DNA of 11,596 bases from an uncultured Clostridia bacterium (GTDB lineage Bacteria > Bacillota > Clostridia > Oscillospirales > Oscillospiraceae): contig CALICR010000156.1 of the NCBI GenBank assembly GCA_938049125.1, positions 1 to 11,596 of the forward strand, written 5' to 3'. Both the position numbers and the translations under genes were made by a program. The notes below the pieces were generated by a model. The model was not told the origin of the DNA and ran no database searches. It worked only from the letters and a program-made list of their open reading frames with translations. Below are positions 1 to 7,426 of the stretch, piece after piece (the stretch's first letter is position 1; each line of letters starts with the position of its first letter).

Positions 1-759
1 GATACCTTTCAGTTTTTTACCCGGAATCCCCGGGGCGGCCGGGCCAAGGCCCTGGACCCGGAGGACGCCGCTGCGCTGGCGGCGCTGATGCGCGCACATT
101 GCTTCGGCCCGGTGATCGCTCACGCACCCTACACCATCAACCCCTGCTCCGCGGAGCCGCGCACCCGGGAATTTGCCCGGGAGACCATGGCGGACGACCT
201 CCTGCGCCTGGAGGTCCTGCCGGGGAACTATTATAATTTCCACCCGGGCAGCCACGTGGGCCAGGGCACCGAGGCGGGCATTGCCCTCATCGCGGAAACG
301 CTGAACGCCATCCTGACGCCAGACGGACGGACCACGGTGCTCCTTGAGACCATGGCGGGCAAGGGCACCGAGATCGGGGGCCGCTTCGAGGAACTGCGGG
401 AGATCTTAGACCGGGTGGATGCCGGGGCGCGCATGGGTGTCTGCCTGGACACCTGCCACGTCTATGACGCGGGCTACGACATCGCCGGGGACCTGGACGG
501 CGTGCTCACGGAATTCGACCGCGTCATCGGCCTCTCCCGCCTCAGGGCCCTGCACCTCAACGACAGCAAGAACCCCTTCGGGAGCCACAAGGACCGCCAC
601 GAGAAGCTGGGGCAGGGGAGCCTCGGCGCCGAGGCCTTCCGACGCATCGTCCGCCACCCGGCCCTCCATGGCCTGCCCATGGTGCTGGAGACGCCGAACG
701 ATCTCCCGGGATATGCCGCCGAGATCGCCTTTCTGCGCGCCGCCGAAGGAATTTCTTGA
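1..759 (+). CDS. nfo: Endonuclease IV (AP endonuclease), 5'-truncated by window edge
   Basis: Base-excision-repair enzyme that cuts DNA 5' of abasic sites and acts in the cytoplasm. The reading frame is open from base 1 and ends at TGA 757-759, giving 252 visible residues. The family metal-ligand set appears in order, numbered from the first visible codon: H41 (in HAPYTIN), H81 (FHPGSH), E116 (LLET), D150 and H153 (LDTCH), H185 (HLND), D198 and H200 (DRH) and E230 (LETPND). Spacings match E. coli Nfo closely (for example 40 residues between the first two His and 34 between Glu and Asp). From those offsets about 28 N-terminal residues lie upstream of the window. The ATG at 88 is internal, because conserved sequence precedes it. 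The TIM-barrel core is complete through the last ligand and nothing is broken. The stop codon overlaps the -35 box proposed for the next gene, and no terminator is visible between them. Confidence 0.96.
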   Translation, partial: DTFQFFTRNPRGGRAKALDPEDAAALAALMRAHCFGPVIAHAPYTINPCSAEPRTREFARETMADDLLRLEVLPGNYYNFHPGSHVGQGTEAGIALIAETLNAILTPDGRTTVLLETMAGKGTEIGGRFEELREILDRVDAGARMGVCLDTCHVYDAGYDIAGDLDGVLTEFDRVIGLSRLRALHLNDSKNPFGSHKDRHEKLGQGSLGAEAFRRIVRHPALHGLPMVLETPNDLPGYAAEIAFLRAAEGIS

Positions 760-784
760 CGGAACCCGCCGTCTGTGGTATCGT
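756..784 (+). promoter_or_regulatory. Probable sigma-A promoter of the AI-2E-family gene
   Basis: The -35 TTGACG (756-761) and -10 TATCGT (779-784) are separated by 17 bases, and a TG dinucleotide at 776-777 makes an extended -10. The -10 matches consensus at only four of six positions. The -35 overlaps the nfo stop codon. An AT-rich TTATAAA follows directly and could shift the real -10, but its spacing to this -35 would be too long. Confidence 0.5.
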
Positions 785-814
785 TATAAAAGTAGAGACA
801 GAGGGGGAGAAGGC

Positions 815-2116
815 ATGAAGCTCAAGCGGAATCAGCAGTATTTTTACGGGGGACTCACGCTGCTCGGCGTTGTGATCGTGGCCATTGTCCTGTGGGTGAT
901 CGTCAGCAATCTCCCCGGCTTTTTCAATCTCTGTAAGCGGGTGCTTCAAATTTTCTCTCCGGTGATCTACGGCATCGTGTTCGCCTACGTGCTGAACCCG
1001 GTGATGGTGTTCGTGGAGCGGTATACGAAGCCGCTGCTGCGCAAGTGGAAGGTCCCGGAGAAGAATGTCAACACGCTGGGCCGGGCCGTCAGCGTCATTG
1101 CGGCGATGCTCGTGGGCCTTGCGGCGGTGTACGGTTTCTTCGCCCTGCTGCTGCCGAACCTGGTGGAGAGCGTGACCGGCATCGTCAGCAATATGCCCCA
1201 GTACTATGAGACGGCCCAGAAATGGGTCGAGGGCCTCACCCACGAATACCCGGACTATGCGGGCATCATCAACACGCTCTATGACAAAATTTTCGAGGGC
1301 GTCGAGAGCTGGTTTCAGACCGCCATCCTCGACAATATGGACTCCCTGGTCGTCAATATCACGACCCAGGTCTACGCCGTGATCAAGAGCCTGATGAACG
1401 TCCTGATCGGCGTCGTCGCGGCGATCTATATGCTGCTCTCCAAGGAGAAATTCCTGGCCCAGACGAGAAAAATCGTCGTGGCCACCATGAAGCGCAGCCG
1501 CGCGGACCGGCTGCTGGAGGTCTGCTCCCACTCGAACAAGATGTTCAGCGGCTTCATCAGCGGCAAGATTCTCGACTCCCTCATCATCGGCGTGCTCTGC
1601 TACATCGGCATGAGCATCCTGAAGCTGCCCTATCCGCCGCTGGTGGCCACCATCGTCGGCGTCACCAACGTCATCCCCTTCTTCGGCCCCATCATCGGCG
1701 CGGTACCCTCGGCGCTGCTCATCGTGCTGGTCAACCCCATGAAGGCGCTCTACTTCCTCATCTTCGTCTTCGCGCTCCAGCAGCTGGACGGCAACGTCAT
1801 CGGCCCCCGCATCCTCGGCGACGCCGTGGGCCTGCCCAGCTTCTGGATTCTGGTGTCCATCACCGTCTTCGGCGCCGTCTTCGGCTTCGCCGGAATGCTG
1901 CTGGGCGTACCGGTCTTCGCGGTCATCTATATGCTGGTGCGCGAGACCGTGGAGCGCAGGCTGGAGGAGAAGGGCGCGCCGGTCAGCACGTCCTACTATT
2001 ACCATATGACCCGCACCGCGGACCTCGAGACCATGACGGCGGGCAAGCCTGCCCCGGAAGAGGAAGCCATTCCCGAAGCGGAGCTGGAGGAAGCGGAAAA
2101 GGAATTCTGGAAGTGA
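815..2116 (+). CDS. AI-2E family (UPF0118/PerM-like) membrane transporter
   Basis: Integral membrane protein of 433 residues, a usual length for the family. Visible hydrophobic segments lie at about residues 11-33, 41-63 and 87-110. A soluble loop of about 75 residues follows, then a segment near 185-205 and a closely packed C-terminal block of about four segments (roughly 250-392). The family signature is clear: residues 322 onward read QQLDGNVIGPRILG, followed by a GLPSFW motif. The acidic tail (about 400-433) is probably cytoplasmic. ATG 815 is chosen because AGGGGGAG (802-809) sits five bases upstream; a longer frame reaching back to 419 would only overlap nfo. The gene stands alone, with its own promoter and a strong terminator. 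The family name comes from E. coli TqsA, which exports autoinducer-2. Other members move ions or have no known substrate, so the substrate here is undetermined. Confidence 0.9.
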   Translation: MKLKRNQQYFYGGLTLLGVVIVAIVLWVIVSNLPGFFNLCKRVLQIFSPVIYGIVFAYVLNPVMVFVERYTKPLLRKWKVPEKNVNTLGRAVSVIAAMLVGLAAVYGFFALLLPNLVESVTGIVSNMPQYYETAQKWVEGLTHEYPDYAGIINTLYDKIFEGVESWFQTAILDNMDSLVVNITTQVYAVIKSLMNVLIGVVAAIYMLLSKEKFLAQTRKIVVATMKRSRADRLLEVCSHSNKMFSGFISGKILDSLIIGVLCYIGMSILKLPYPPLVATIVGVTNVIPFFGPIIGAVPSALLIVLVNPMKALYFLIFVFALQQLDGNVIGPRILGDAVGLPSFWILVSITVFGAVFGFAGMLLGVPVFAVIYMLVRETVERRLEEKGAPVSTSYYYHMTRTADLETMTAGKPAPEEEAIPEAELEEAEKEFWK

Positions 2117-2121
2117 AGCAA

Positions 2122-2155
2122 GGCGTCCCGGCCGGTGCGGCCGGGGCGCTTTTTT
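2122..2155 (+). terminator. Rho-independent terminator after the AI-2E-family gene
   Basis: An 11-bp stem pairs 2123-2133 with 2139-2149 (one G-U pair) around a 5-base loop, followed by six T (2150-2155). It begins five bases after the stop codon and separates this gene from the cell-wall genes downstream. Confidence 0.9.
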
Positions 2156-2195
2156 GCAGGAACGGCTGCATTTTGAAGGCAGGAGCGGCCCTCGG

Positions 2196-2224
2196 TTGAT
2201 TTTTTTTGAGAATTGTGCTAAAAT
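2196..2224 (+). promoter_or_regulatory. Probable sigma-A promoter of the FHA-SEDS/PBP operon
   Basis: The -35 TTGATT (2196-2201) and -10 TAAAAT (2219-2224) are 17 bases apart. TG at 2216-2217 gives an extended -10, and a T-tract fills the start of the spacer. The expected transcript start, near 2231, leaves a leader of about 28 bases before the TTG start. The promoter lies inside the longest possible reading frame (which opens at 2154), so that frame's first ATG cannot be the start on this transcript. Confidence 0.72.
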
Positions 2225-2258
2225 CGGGAAAACTCTGTGCGAAAGGGGGAACCCCCGC

Positions 2259-3992
2259 TTGAATCTGATCGAATCCATCGGGAGCCGGCTGGCCAACGAC
2301 CCCGCCATCTCCGGCGGCTTTCTCTCGGTGATGCGCTTCGTGTTCCCGGTGCTGGCCTTCCTGGTGCTCTACCGCTGCGCCAAGTCGCTGCTGACGTTCC
2401 GGAAGCAGCCGGAGATCTGGGCCTGGCTGAACATCGGCGGCGAGGCCAGCCTGCCCGTGACCCACTGGGAGAACACCATCGGCCGCAGCAAGGGCTGCGA
2501 CATCGTCATCGATCTTCCCACCATCTCCCGCTCCCATGCGGTCCTCACCCGCTACGACGACGGCAGCTGGAGCATCAGCGACGTCGGCTCCCGGGGCGGC
2601 GTTCAGGTGGACGGCGAGACCGTCTCCATCCGCGCCATCGACTTTGAACAGCCCTTCACCCTCGGCGGTGTCGATCTCTGGCTCGAAAAGGTGACAAAAG
2701 AGGAGCAGCGGGAGCAGGAGAGCTACCGCGTCAAGCCCGGCAGCCGCATCAAGCCGGACACGACGCTCTTCTTCCTGACGCTGTTCCAGATCCTTGCCAT
2801 GCTCCAGATGACGCTGAACGTCGGCCCCACGGACGTGAAGAACGTCCTGCTGGGCTACGGCGCGCTGCTGGTGCTCGAATGGCTCATCTTCCTGGTCTTC
2901 CGTGCCATGCGCCGGACGGGCTATGAGGTGGAGACCATCGCCTTCTTCCTCTGTACCCTGGGCGTCTCCGTGCTGGCCACGGCGGACCCCGGCGGCATGA
3001 AAAAGGAGATCGTCGCCATCGTGCTGGGCATCGTGCTCTTCTTCGCCGTGGGCTGGTCCCTCCGGAGCCTGGAGCGGGCCAAGCGCGTGCGGTATCTTGC
3101 CGCGGGCCTCGGCGTGGCGCTGCTGCTCTTCAACCTGGTCTTCGGCCGGGAGCAGTACGGCGCGCGGAACTGGATCTTCATCGGCCCGCTGTCCTTCCAG
3201 CCCTCGGAGATCGTGAAGGTGTGCTTCGTCTTCGTCGGGGCCTCCACCATGGACCGGATCGTCTCGAGGCGGAACCTGGTCCTGTTTATCCTCTACTCGG
3301 GCTTCATCTGCGGCTGCCTGGTGCTCATCAGCGACTTCGGCGCAGCACTGATCTTCTTCGCGGCCTTCCTGGTCATCGCCTTCCTGCGTTCCGGCAGCTT
3401 CGCGGGCCTGGCGCTGATCTGCGCGGGCACCGGCTTCGCGGCCACCATCGCCGTGAAATTCCGGCCCTATATCCTCAAGCGCTTCGCCGCCTGGGGTCAC
3501 GTGTGGCAGTACGCCACCGAGTCCGGCGGCTACCAGCAGACGCGGTCTATGATGTGCATCGCCTCCGGCGGCCTCTTCGGCCTCGGCGCGGGCTGCGGCT
3601 GGCTCAAATACGTGGCCGCCTCGGACACGGACCTTGTCTTCGCCCTGATCTCCGAGGAGTGGGGCCTTCTCATCGGCATGATGATGATCCTCGCGGTGGT
3701 GGTGTTGGCCGTGTTCGTGGTTCGCTCCGTCACCGTGGCGCGCAGCAGCTTCTATACCATCGGGGCCTGCGCCGCCGTGGCCATCTTCATGATGCAGGTG
3801 ACGCTGAACGTCTTCGGCACCGTGGATTTCCTGCCGCTGACCGGCGTGACGTTCCCCTTCGTCTCCAACGGCGGCTCCAGCATGATGGCGTCCTGGGCGC
3901 TTCTCGGCTTCATCAAGGCCGCCGACACCCGGCAGAACGCCAGCTTTGCCATCAAGCTGCCCTCCAGAAAGGAGCAAGAGGCCGATGAATAG
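2259..3992 (+). CDS. FHA domain fused to FtsW/RodA/SpoVE-family (SEDS) glycosyltransferase
   Basis: SEDS proteins polymerise lipid II into glycan strands together with a class B PBP. This 577-residue protein is well above the roughly 370-400 of a plain RodA/FtsW because of an N-terminal extension. That extension has a hydrophobic segment (about 17-40) and then a cytosolic FHA domain (about 55-145) with G75-R76-S77 and S90-R91-S92-H93. The SEDS core starts near 165 and shows GARNW (301-305), QPSE (314-317), an SDFGAA motif, SGGLFGLG, T-D458 in a TDLVFA motif (the likely equivalent of the catalytic Asp of E. coli RodA D262) and NGGSS (537-541). The TTG start at 2259 is preferred because GAAAGGGGG (2241-2249) lies nine bases upstream and the promoter is inside any longer frame. 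The stop overlaps the PBP start by eight bases, implying a coupled pair. FtsW, RodA and SpoVE roles cannot be told apart here. The FHA domain lacks the usual Asn of S-x-N-G-T (S111-R-G-G). Confidence 0.93.
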   Translation: MNLIESIGSRLANDPAISGGFLSVMRFVFPVLAFLVLYRCAKSLLTFRKQPEIWAWLNIGGEASLPVTHWENTIGRSKGCDIVIDLPTISRSHAVLTRYDDGSWSISDVGSRGGVQVDGETVSIRAIDFEQPFTLGGVDLWLEKVTKEEQREQESYRVKPGSRIKPDTTLFFLTLFQILAMLQMTLNVGPTDVKNVLLGYGALLVLEWLIFLVFRAMRRTGYEVETIAFFLCTLGVSVLATADPGGMKKEIVAIVLGIVLFFAVGWSLRSLERAKRVRYLAAGLGVALLLFNLVFGREQYGARNWIFIGPLSFQPSEIVKVCFVFVGASTMDRIVSRRNLVLFILYSGFICGCLVLISDFGAALIFFAAFLVIAFLRSGSFAGLALICAGTGFAATIAVKFRPYILKRFAAWGHVWQYATESGGYQQTRSMMCIASGGLFGLGAGCGWLKYVAASDTDLVFALISEEWGLLIGMMMILAVVVLAVFVVRSVTVARSSFYTIGACAAVAIFMMQVTLNVFGTVDFLPLTGVTFPFVSNGGSSMMASWALLGFIKAADTRQNASFAIKLPSRKEQEADE

Positions 3993-5361
3993 AGTTTCAA
4001 GACGGGCATGGGTGCTCCTGGTGGTGGCGGGGCTCATCGCCGCCGCGCTTCTGGCGTTTTTTGTCAAATATTTCATCAAGGCAGAGGACTGGGTCTCCTT
4101 CCCTGGCAGCCCGCACCTCTACACCGGCGTCAACCCCAACACGGGCATCGTGACGGACCGCAGCGGCGTGCAGCTGCTGGACTCCACCGGCGACCGGACC
4201 TATTCGGAGGACCTCATTCTCCGGGAATCCACGCTCCACCTGCTTGGCGACCGCTACGGCTACATCGAAGCGCCGGTGCTGGGCCACTACTCCGACAAGC
4301 TGGTGGGCTACAACGTCATCACGGGCTTGTTCCACACCAAGGATGAGGTGCGGACGGCGGAGCTGAGCCTCAGCGCCAAGGCCCAGGCCGCGGCCTGCTC
4401 GGCCCTGGCCGGGCGGAAGGGCACCGTCGGCGTCTACAACTACAGGACCGGCGAAATTCTCTGCGCCGTGACGTCGCCCAGCTACGACCCGGACAACGTG
4501 CCGGACATCGAGCACGACGAGACCGGCACCTACGACGGCGTCTATGTCAACCGCTTTTTCGGCGCGACCTACACGCCCGGCTCCATCTTCAAGGTGCTGA
4601 CCACGGCGGCGGCCCTGGAGCAGGTGCCCGGAATCTTAGATGAGACCTTCACCTGCGAGGGCGAAACGGTCCTGGAGGGCGAGCGCATCACCTGCACCGG
4701 CGTCCACGGGACCCAGACCCTGGGCGAGGCCCTGACGAACTCCTGCAACATCGCCTTTGCCCAGATTACCTGCGAGGTGGGCAGGGAGCAGATGGAGGCC
4801 TATGCCGAAAAGGCCGGGATCCGGACCCGGCTGGACGTGGACGGCGTCCGCACCGCCGCAGGCAATTTTGACCTCAGCGAGGCCTCGACACCGAGCCTGG
4901 CCTGGTCCGGCATCGGCCAGTATACGGACCTCATCAACCCCTGCCAGTACCTGGTCTTCCTCGGCTCCATCGCCAACGGCGGCAGCGCCGCGCTGCCCCA
5001 CCTCATGCAGGAGATCCGCGCCGGAGATGCGGTGAAGTACGAGGCGTCGAGCGAGACGTTCGACAGCGGCATCGAGGCTGCGACGGCGGCGAAGGTCGCA
5101 GACATGATGCATGACAACGTGGTCAACAGCTACGGCACGGGGCTGTTCCCGGACGTGCGCGTCTGCGCCAAATCCGGCACCGCGGAAATTCGGGAGGGCG
5201 CGGCCCCCAACGCCATGTTCGCGGGCTTCGTCCAGGACGACCGCTATCCGCTGGCCTTTATCGTGGTGGTGGAGGAGGGCGGCTACGGCTCCCAGACGGC
5301 GGCCCCCATCGCCGGACAGGTGCTCAGCGCCTGCATCGAGGACTTAAACGGCACAAATTGA
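3985..5361 (+). CDS. Class B penicillin-binding protein (transpeptidase), SEDS partner
   Basis: A DD-transpeptidase that crosslinks peptidoglycan outside the membrane, of 458 residues. One N-terminal signal-anchor spans about residues 8-30. The catalytic domain has all three motifs: S200-I-F-K203 (nucleophile in a TPGSIFK context), S253-C-N255 and K396-S-G398. No PASTA repeats follow. The pedestal region (about 35-135) is short, so the protein is smaller than SpoVD or PBP2 and closer in size to the PbpA that accompanies RodA in actinobacteria. ATG 3985 follows AGAAAGGAG (3966-3974) and overlaps the SEDS stop codon by eight bases, so the two proteins are likely made in a coupled, near-equal ratio as a polymerase/crosslinker complex. 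Whether it serves elongation, division or sporulation cannot be read from the sequence. No terminator is visible after it, so read-through into the next gene is possible. Confidence 0.95.
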   Translation: MNRVSRRAWVLLVVAGLIAAALLAFFVKYFIKAEDWVSFPGSPHLYTGVNPNTGIVTDRSGVQLLDSTGDRTYSEDLILRESTLHLLGDRYGYIEAPVLGHYSDKLVGYNVITGLFHTKDEVRTAELSLSAKAQAAACSALAGRKGTVGVYNYRTGEILCAVTSPSYDPDNVPDIEHDETGTYDGVYVNRFFGATYTPGSIFKVLTTAAALEQVPGILDETFTCEGETVLEGERITCTGVHGTQTLGEALTNSCNIAFAQITCEVGREQMEAYAEKAGIRTRLDVDGVRTAAGNFDLSEASTPSLAWSGIGQYTDLINPCQYLVFLGSIANGGSAALPHLMQEIRAGDAVKYEASSETFDSGIEAATAAKVADMMHDNVVNSYGTGLFPDVRVCAKSGTAEIREGAAPNAMFAGFVQDDRYPLAFIVVVEEGGYGSQTAAPIAGQVLSACIEDLNGTN

Positions 5362-5370
5362 AGGAAAAAC

Positions 5371-5399
5371 TTGCAATTTTTGAGAGAATGTGGTAAAAT
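5371..5399 (+). promoter_or_regulatory. Probable sigma-A promoter of the MBL-fold/LCP pair
   Basis: The -35 TTGCAA (5371-5376) and -10 TAAAAT (5394-5399) are 17 bases apart, with TG at 5391-5392 as an extended -10. The predicted transcript start, near 5406, leaves a leader of about 24 bases. The spacer and -10 resemble the 2196-2224 promoter. Confidence 0.7.
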
Positions 5400-5429
5400 T
5401 ACAAATCATTTACGGTCGAGGTGGCTGGC

Positions 5430-6170
5430 TTGCTCAGACTGACGGCGCTCTGCAATGCAGGGGTCTTGGTGGAATACGGCGAAAGCGCTCTGCTGGTGGA
5501 CGGCGTCGCCCGGGATTTTGAGGGCTTTACGGGCCTCCCCGGGGCGGAGTTCCGGCGGATGCTGGCGGGGGAGGGGGCCTACGGCCGCCTTTGCGGCGCG
5601 GTGTTCACCCATCGCCACCCGGACCACTGCGACGAGGAACGGACGGCCCTGCTGCGGCAGAAACACCCGGAATGCCCCTTTTTTCTGCCGAATGAAAAAA
5701 CTTTTTCCTCCGGCTGCATCCGCTGCGGCCCGTTTTCCGTCTCTTATTGTGAGACGCCGCATATGCCCCAGACCCTCGCGGCGGTCCGGCACTTCTCGCT
5801 GCTGGTCCGCGCCGGGGACGAGACCGTTTACTTCGCGGGCGACGCGGTGCCGGATGCAGCGCTGCACCGGCAGGTGCTGGGCGGCGTGCGTCCCGCGTAT
5901 GTATTTGTGAACCCGGTGTACCTTGGCAAGGCGGAGATCCGGGCGCTGCTCTCAGAGTTGGCCCCCCGGCGTATCTTTGTGAACCACATTCCGTTCGACC
6001 TCTCGGAAAAGAACGGCATCCGCAGAAAGGCGGAGCGGAGCATCGCGCGCTATGCGCCGGAGCTGCCGCCCCTGACGCTGATCCGCAGCTATCCGGAGGT
6101 CCTCCTGGAAATCGACGGCAGAAAGGATGAGAGCCCGGCATCCGGGCGAGGAGACTATGGGAAGATATAA
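5430..6170 (+). CDS. MBL-fold (metallo-beta-lactamase superfamily) metal-dependent hydrolase
   Basis: Soluble protein of 246 residues with no signal peptide or membrane segment, so cytoplasmic. It has the complete binuclear metal-ligand set of the fold: H61-R-H63-P-D65-H66, then H111, D138 (in AGD) and H186 (in VNHIP). Such enzymes usually hydrolyse ester, lactone, phosphodiester or similar bonds; the layout is closest in style to UlaG-like members, but the substrate cannot be inferred. I place the start at TTG 5430 because GAGGTGG (5418-5424) sits five bases ahead. GTG 5421 is in frame, but it is itself part of that ribosome site. The last 14 bases overlap the start of the LCP gene, so the two are co-translated. 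This suggests, without proof, a role linked to the cell envelope. Confidence 0.85.
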   Translation: MLRLTALCNAGVLVEYGESALLVDGVARDFEGFTGLPGAEFRRMLAGEGAYGRLCGAVFTHRHPDHCDEERTALLRQKHPECPFFLPNEKTFSSGCIRCGPFSVSYCETPHMPQTLAAVRHFSLLVRAGDETVYFAGDAVPDAALHRQVLGGVRPAYVFVNPVYLGKAEIRALLSELAPRRIFVNHIPFDLSEKNGIRRKAERSIARYAPELPPLTLIRSYPEVLLEIDGRKDESPASGRGDYGKI

Positions 6171-7341
6171 GGGAAAATTCGAACGCGGCGCGGCCCCGCG
6201 CCATGCGGAGGAGTCCGCCCGGTCCGGCGAGCCCAGAGCGGCCCGGAAGCCGGAGCGCCCGGCGCAGCCCGTCTATGAGGACGCCCACGCGGCCCCCCGG
6301 AAGAAGAAAAAGTCTAAGATGTCCACGCCGGTCCGCGTGGTGCTGATTCTCCTGCTGGTGGTGGTGCTCCTGGTCGGCGCGGCGCTGGTCTACGCGAACC
6401 ATATGCTGGGCAAGATCAACCGCGACACCTTCACCGGCGACCAGTCCCTGAACATCGCCGACCTCTTAAAGGGTGAGGAGGTTACGGATCAGGCCGACTC
6501 CACGGACGAGATCAACAGCATCTGGAAGAAGTACGAGCAGGTCAAGGACCAGCCGCTGCTGGAGTCCGGTGAGCACATCGTCAACTATCTGCTGATCGGC
6601 AGCGACCGCCGGGATAAGAGCAGCTACGGCAACTCGGACAGCATGATCATCGTCACCCTGAACAAGGAGACGAAGAAGATCCACCTGACGTCCCTGATGC
6701 GCGCCATCTATGTCATCATGCCCGAGGGCAGCGGCCACAGCGACGGTATGCTGAACTGGGCCTACGCTTGGGGCGGGCCGGAGCTGCTGATGGAGACCAT
6801 CGAGAACAACTTTAAGATCCATATCGACCATTATGTCACCGTGGATTTCAGCTCTTTTGAGCAGGTGGTGGACGCCGTCGGCGGCGTGCCCATCACCCTC
6901 ACCAGCGCCGAGGCCAATTACGTCAACCACGATGTGGGCTACGACGGCGCCTACGCGGGCACGGTGTACCTCAACGGCGAGCAGGCCCTGTCCTATGCCC
7001 GCTGCCGGAAGCTTGACAACGACTTCAAGCGCACCCATCGCCAGAGAGACGTCATCGAGGCGCTGATCCACAGCGTCGGCGCCCTGAGCGTCACCCAGCT
7101 CAACGACCTGGCCAACGCCCTCCTCCCGGCCCTGACCACTGACATGACCAACACCGAGATCCTCGGCGAGCTGGTCAACGTGCCGGAGTACGCCTCCTAC
7201 CCCGTGGACCAGCGGATGCTGCCCATCGAGAACGAGGCCGGCGAGAGCTATATCGGCATCATCTACAAGTACGGCGCGGAGATGTACTCCGTCGACTGGA
7301 GCACAAACCTCCCGGCGCTGGAGGAATTCATCAACAGCTGA
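6157..7341 (+). CDS. LCP (LytR-CpsA-Psr) family cell-envelope protein
   Basis: LCP proteins transfer undecaprenyl-linked polymers such as teichoic acids or capsule onto peptidoglycan on the outer face of the membrane. This 394-residue protein has a charged cytoplasmic head (about 1-58, rich in Arg, Pro and Ala, ending in a Lys run near 48-54), a single membrane anchor (about 59-82), a linker and the LCP domain (about 140-310). Visible LCP motifs are LLIGSD (D150), NSDSM (D161), S179-L-M-R182 and the D287-N-D289...R292...R295-Q296 block. Residue 183 is Ala where the family usually has Asp (S-x-x-R-D). ATG 6157 is preferred because AGGAG (6149-6153) precedes it, though the gap of three bases is tight. 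The in-frame ATG 6127 has almost no spacing from its purines. A terminator follows directly. The attached polymer is unknown. Confidence 0.92.
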   Translation: MGRYKGKFERGAAPRHAEESARSGEPRAARKPERPAQPVYEDAHAAPRKKKKSKMSTPVRVVLILLLVVVLLVGAALVYANHMLGKINRDTFTGDQSLNIADLLKGEEVTDQADSTDEINSIWKKYEQVKDQPLLESGEHIVNYLLIGSDRRDKSSYGNSDSMIIVTLNKETKKIHLTSLMRAIYVIMPEGSGHSDGMLNWAYAWGGPELLMETIENNFKIHIDHYVTVDFSSFEQVVDAVGGVPITLTSAEANYVNHDVGYDGAYAGTVYLNGEQALSYARCRKLDNDFKRTHRQRDVIEALIHSVGALSVTQLNDLANALLPALTTDMTNTEILGELVNVPEYASYPVDQRMLPIENEAGESYIGIIYKYGAEMYSVDWSTNLPALEEFINS

Positions 7342-7351
7342 TTGAAGATCG

Positions 7352-7385
7352 AAAAGGCAGAGGCCCGCAGGGCCTCTGCCTTTTT
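7352..7385 (+). terminator. Rho-independent terminator after the LCP gene
   Basis: A perfect 11-bp stem pairs 7356-7366 with 7370-7380 around loop GCA, flanked by AAAA before and TTTTT after. The flanking A/T can extend the stem and make it work in both directions. It closes the MBL-LCP unit and insulates the citrate operon. Confidence 0.95.
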
Positions 7386-7426
7386 GCCGCTTTTTTGAAA
7401 TTTTTGAAAAAACCGGGGCGGGGGAC

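Noticed and set aside
758..773. Small inverted repeat GACGG...CCGTC after nfo, as a terminator
   Set aside because: The stem is only five base pairs with no T-run behind it, and it lies in the spacer of the proposed promoter.
419..814. Longer AI-2E-family protein beginning at 419
   Set aside because: The extra residues would be an out-of-frame reading of nfo with low-complexity composition. ATG 815 has a clear ribosome site and starts the family's first membrane segment.
2154..2258. N-terminal extension of the FHA-SEDS protein from ATG 2154
   Set aside because: The ATG follows the T-run of a terminator, and the extension contains the extended -10 promoter, so it would not be on the transcript. 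A good ribosome site precedes TTG 2259.
1983..4079. A 698-codon open frame on the - strand, and a similar 583-codon one at 557-2308
   Set aside because: Both run antisense to well-supported genes, have compositions rich in His, Gly, Asp and Arg typical of the reverse of GC-biased codons, show no family motifs and span the terminator and promoter between genes.
7390..7412. T-run/A-run hairpin downstream of the LCP terminator
   Set aside because: It contains only weak A-T pairing after a very strong terminator. It is better read as AT-rich upstream promoter DNA.
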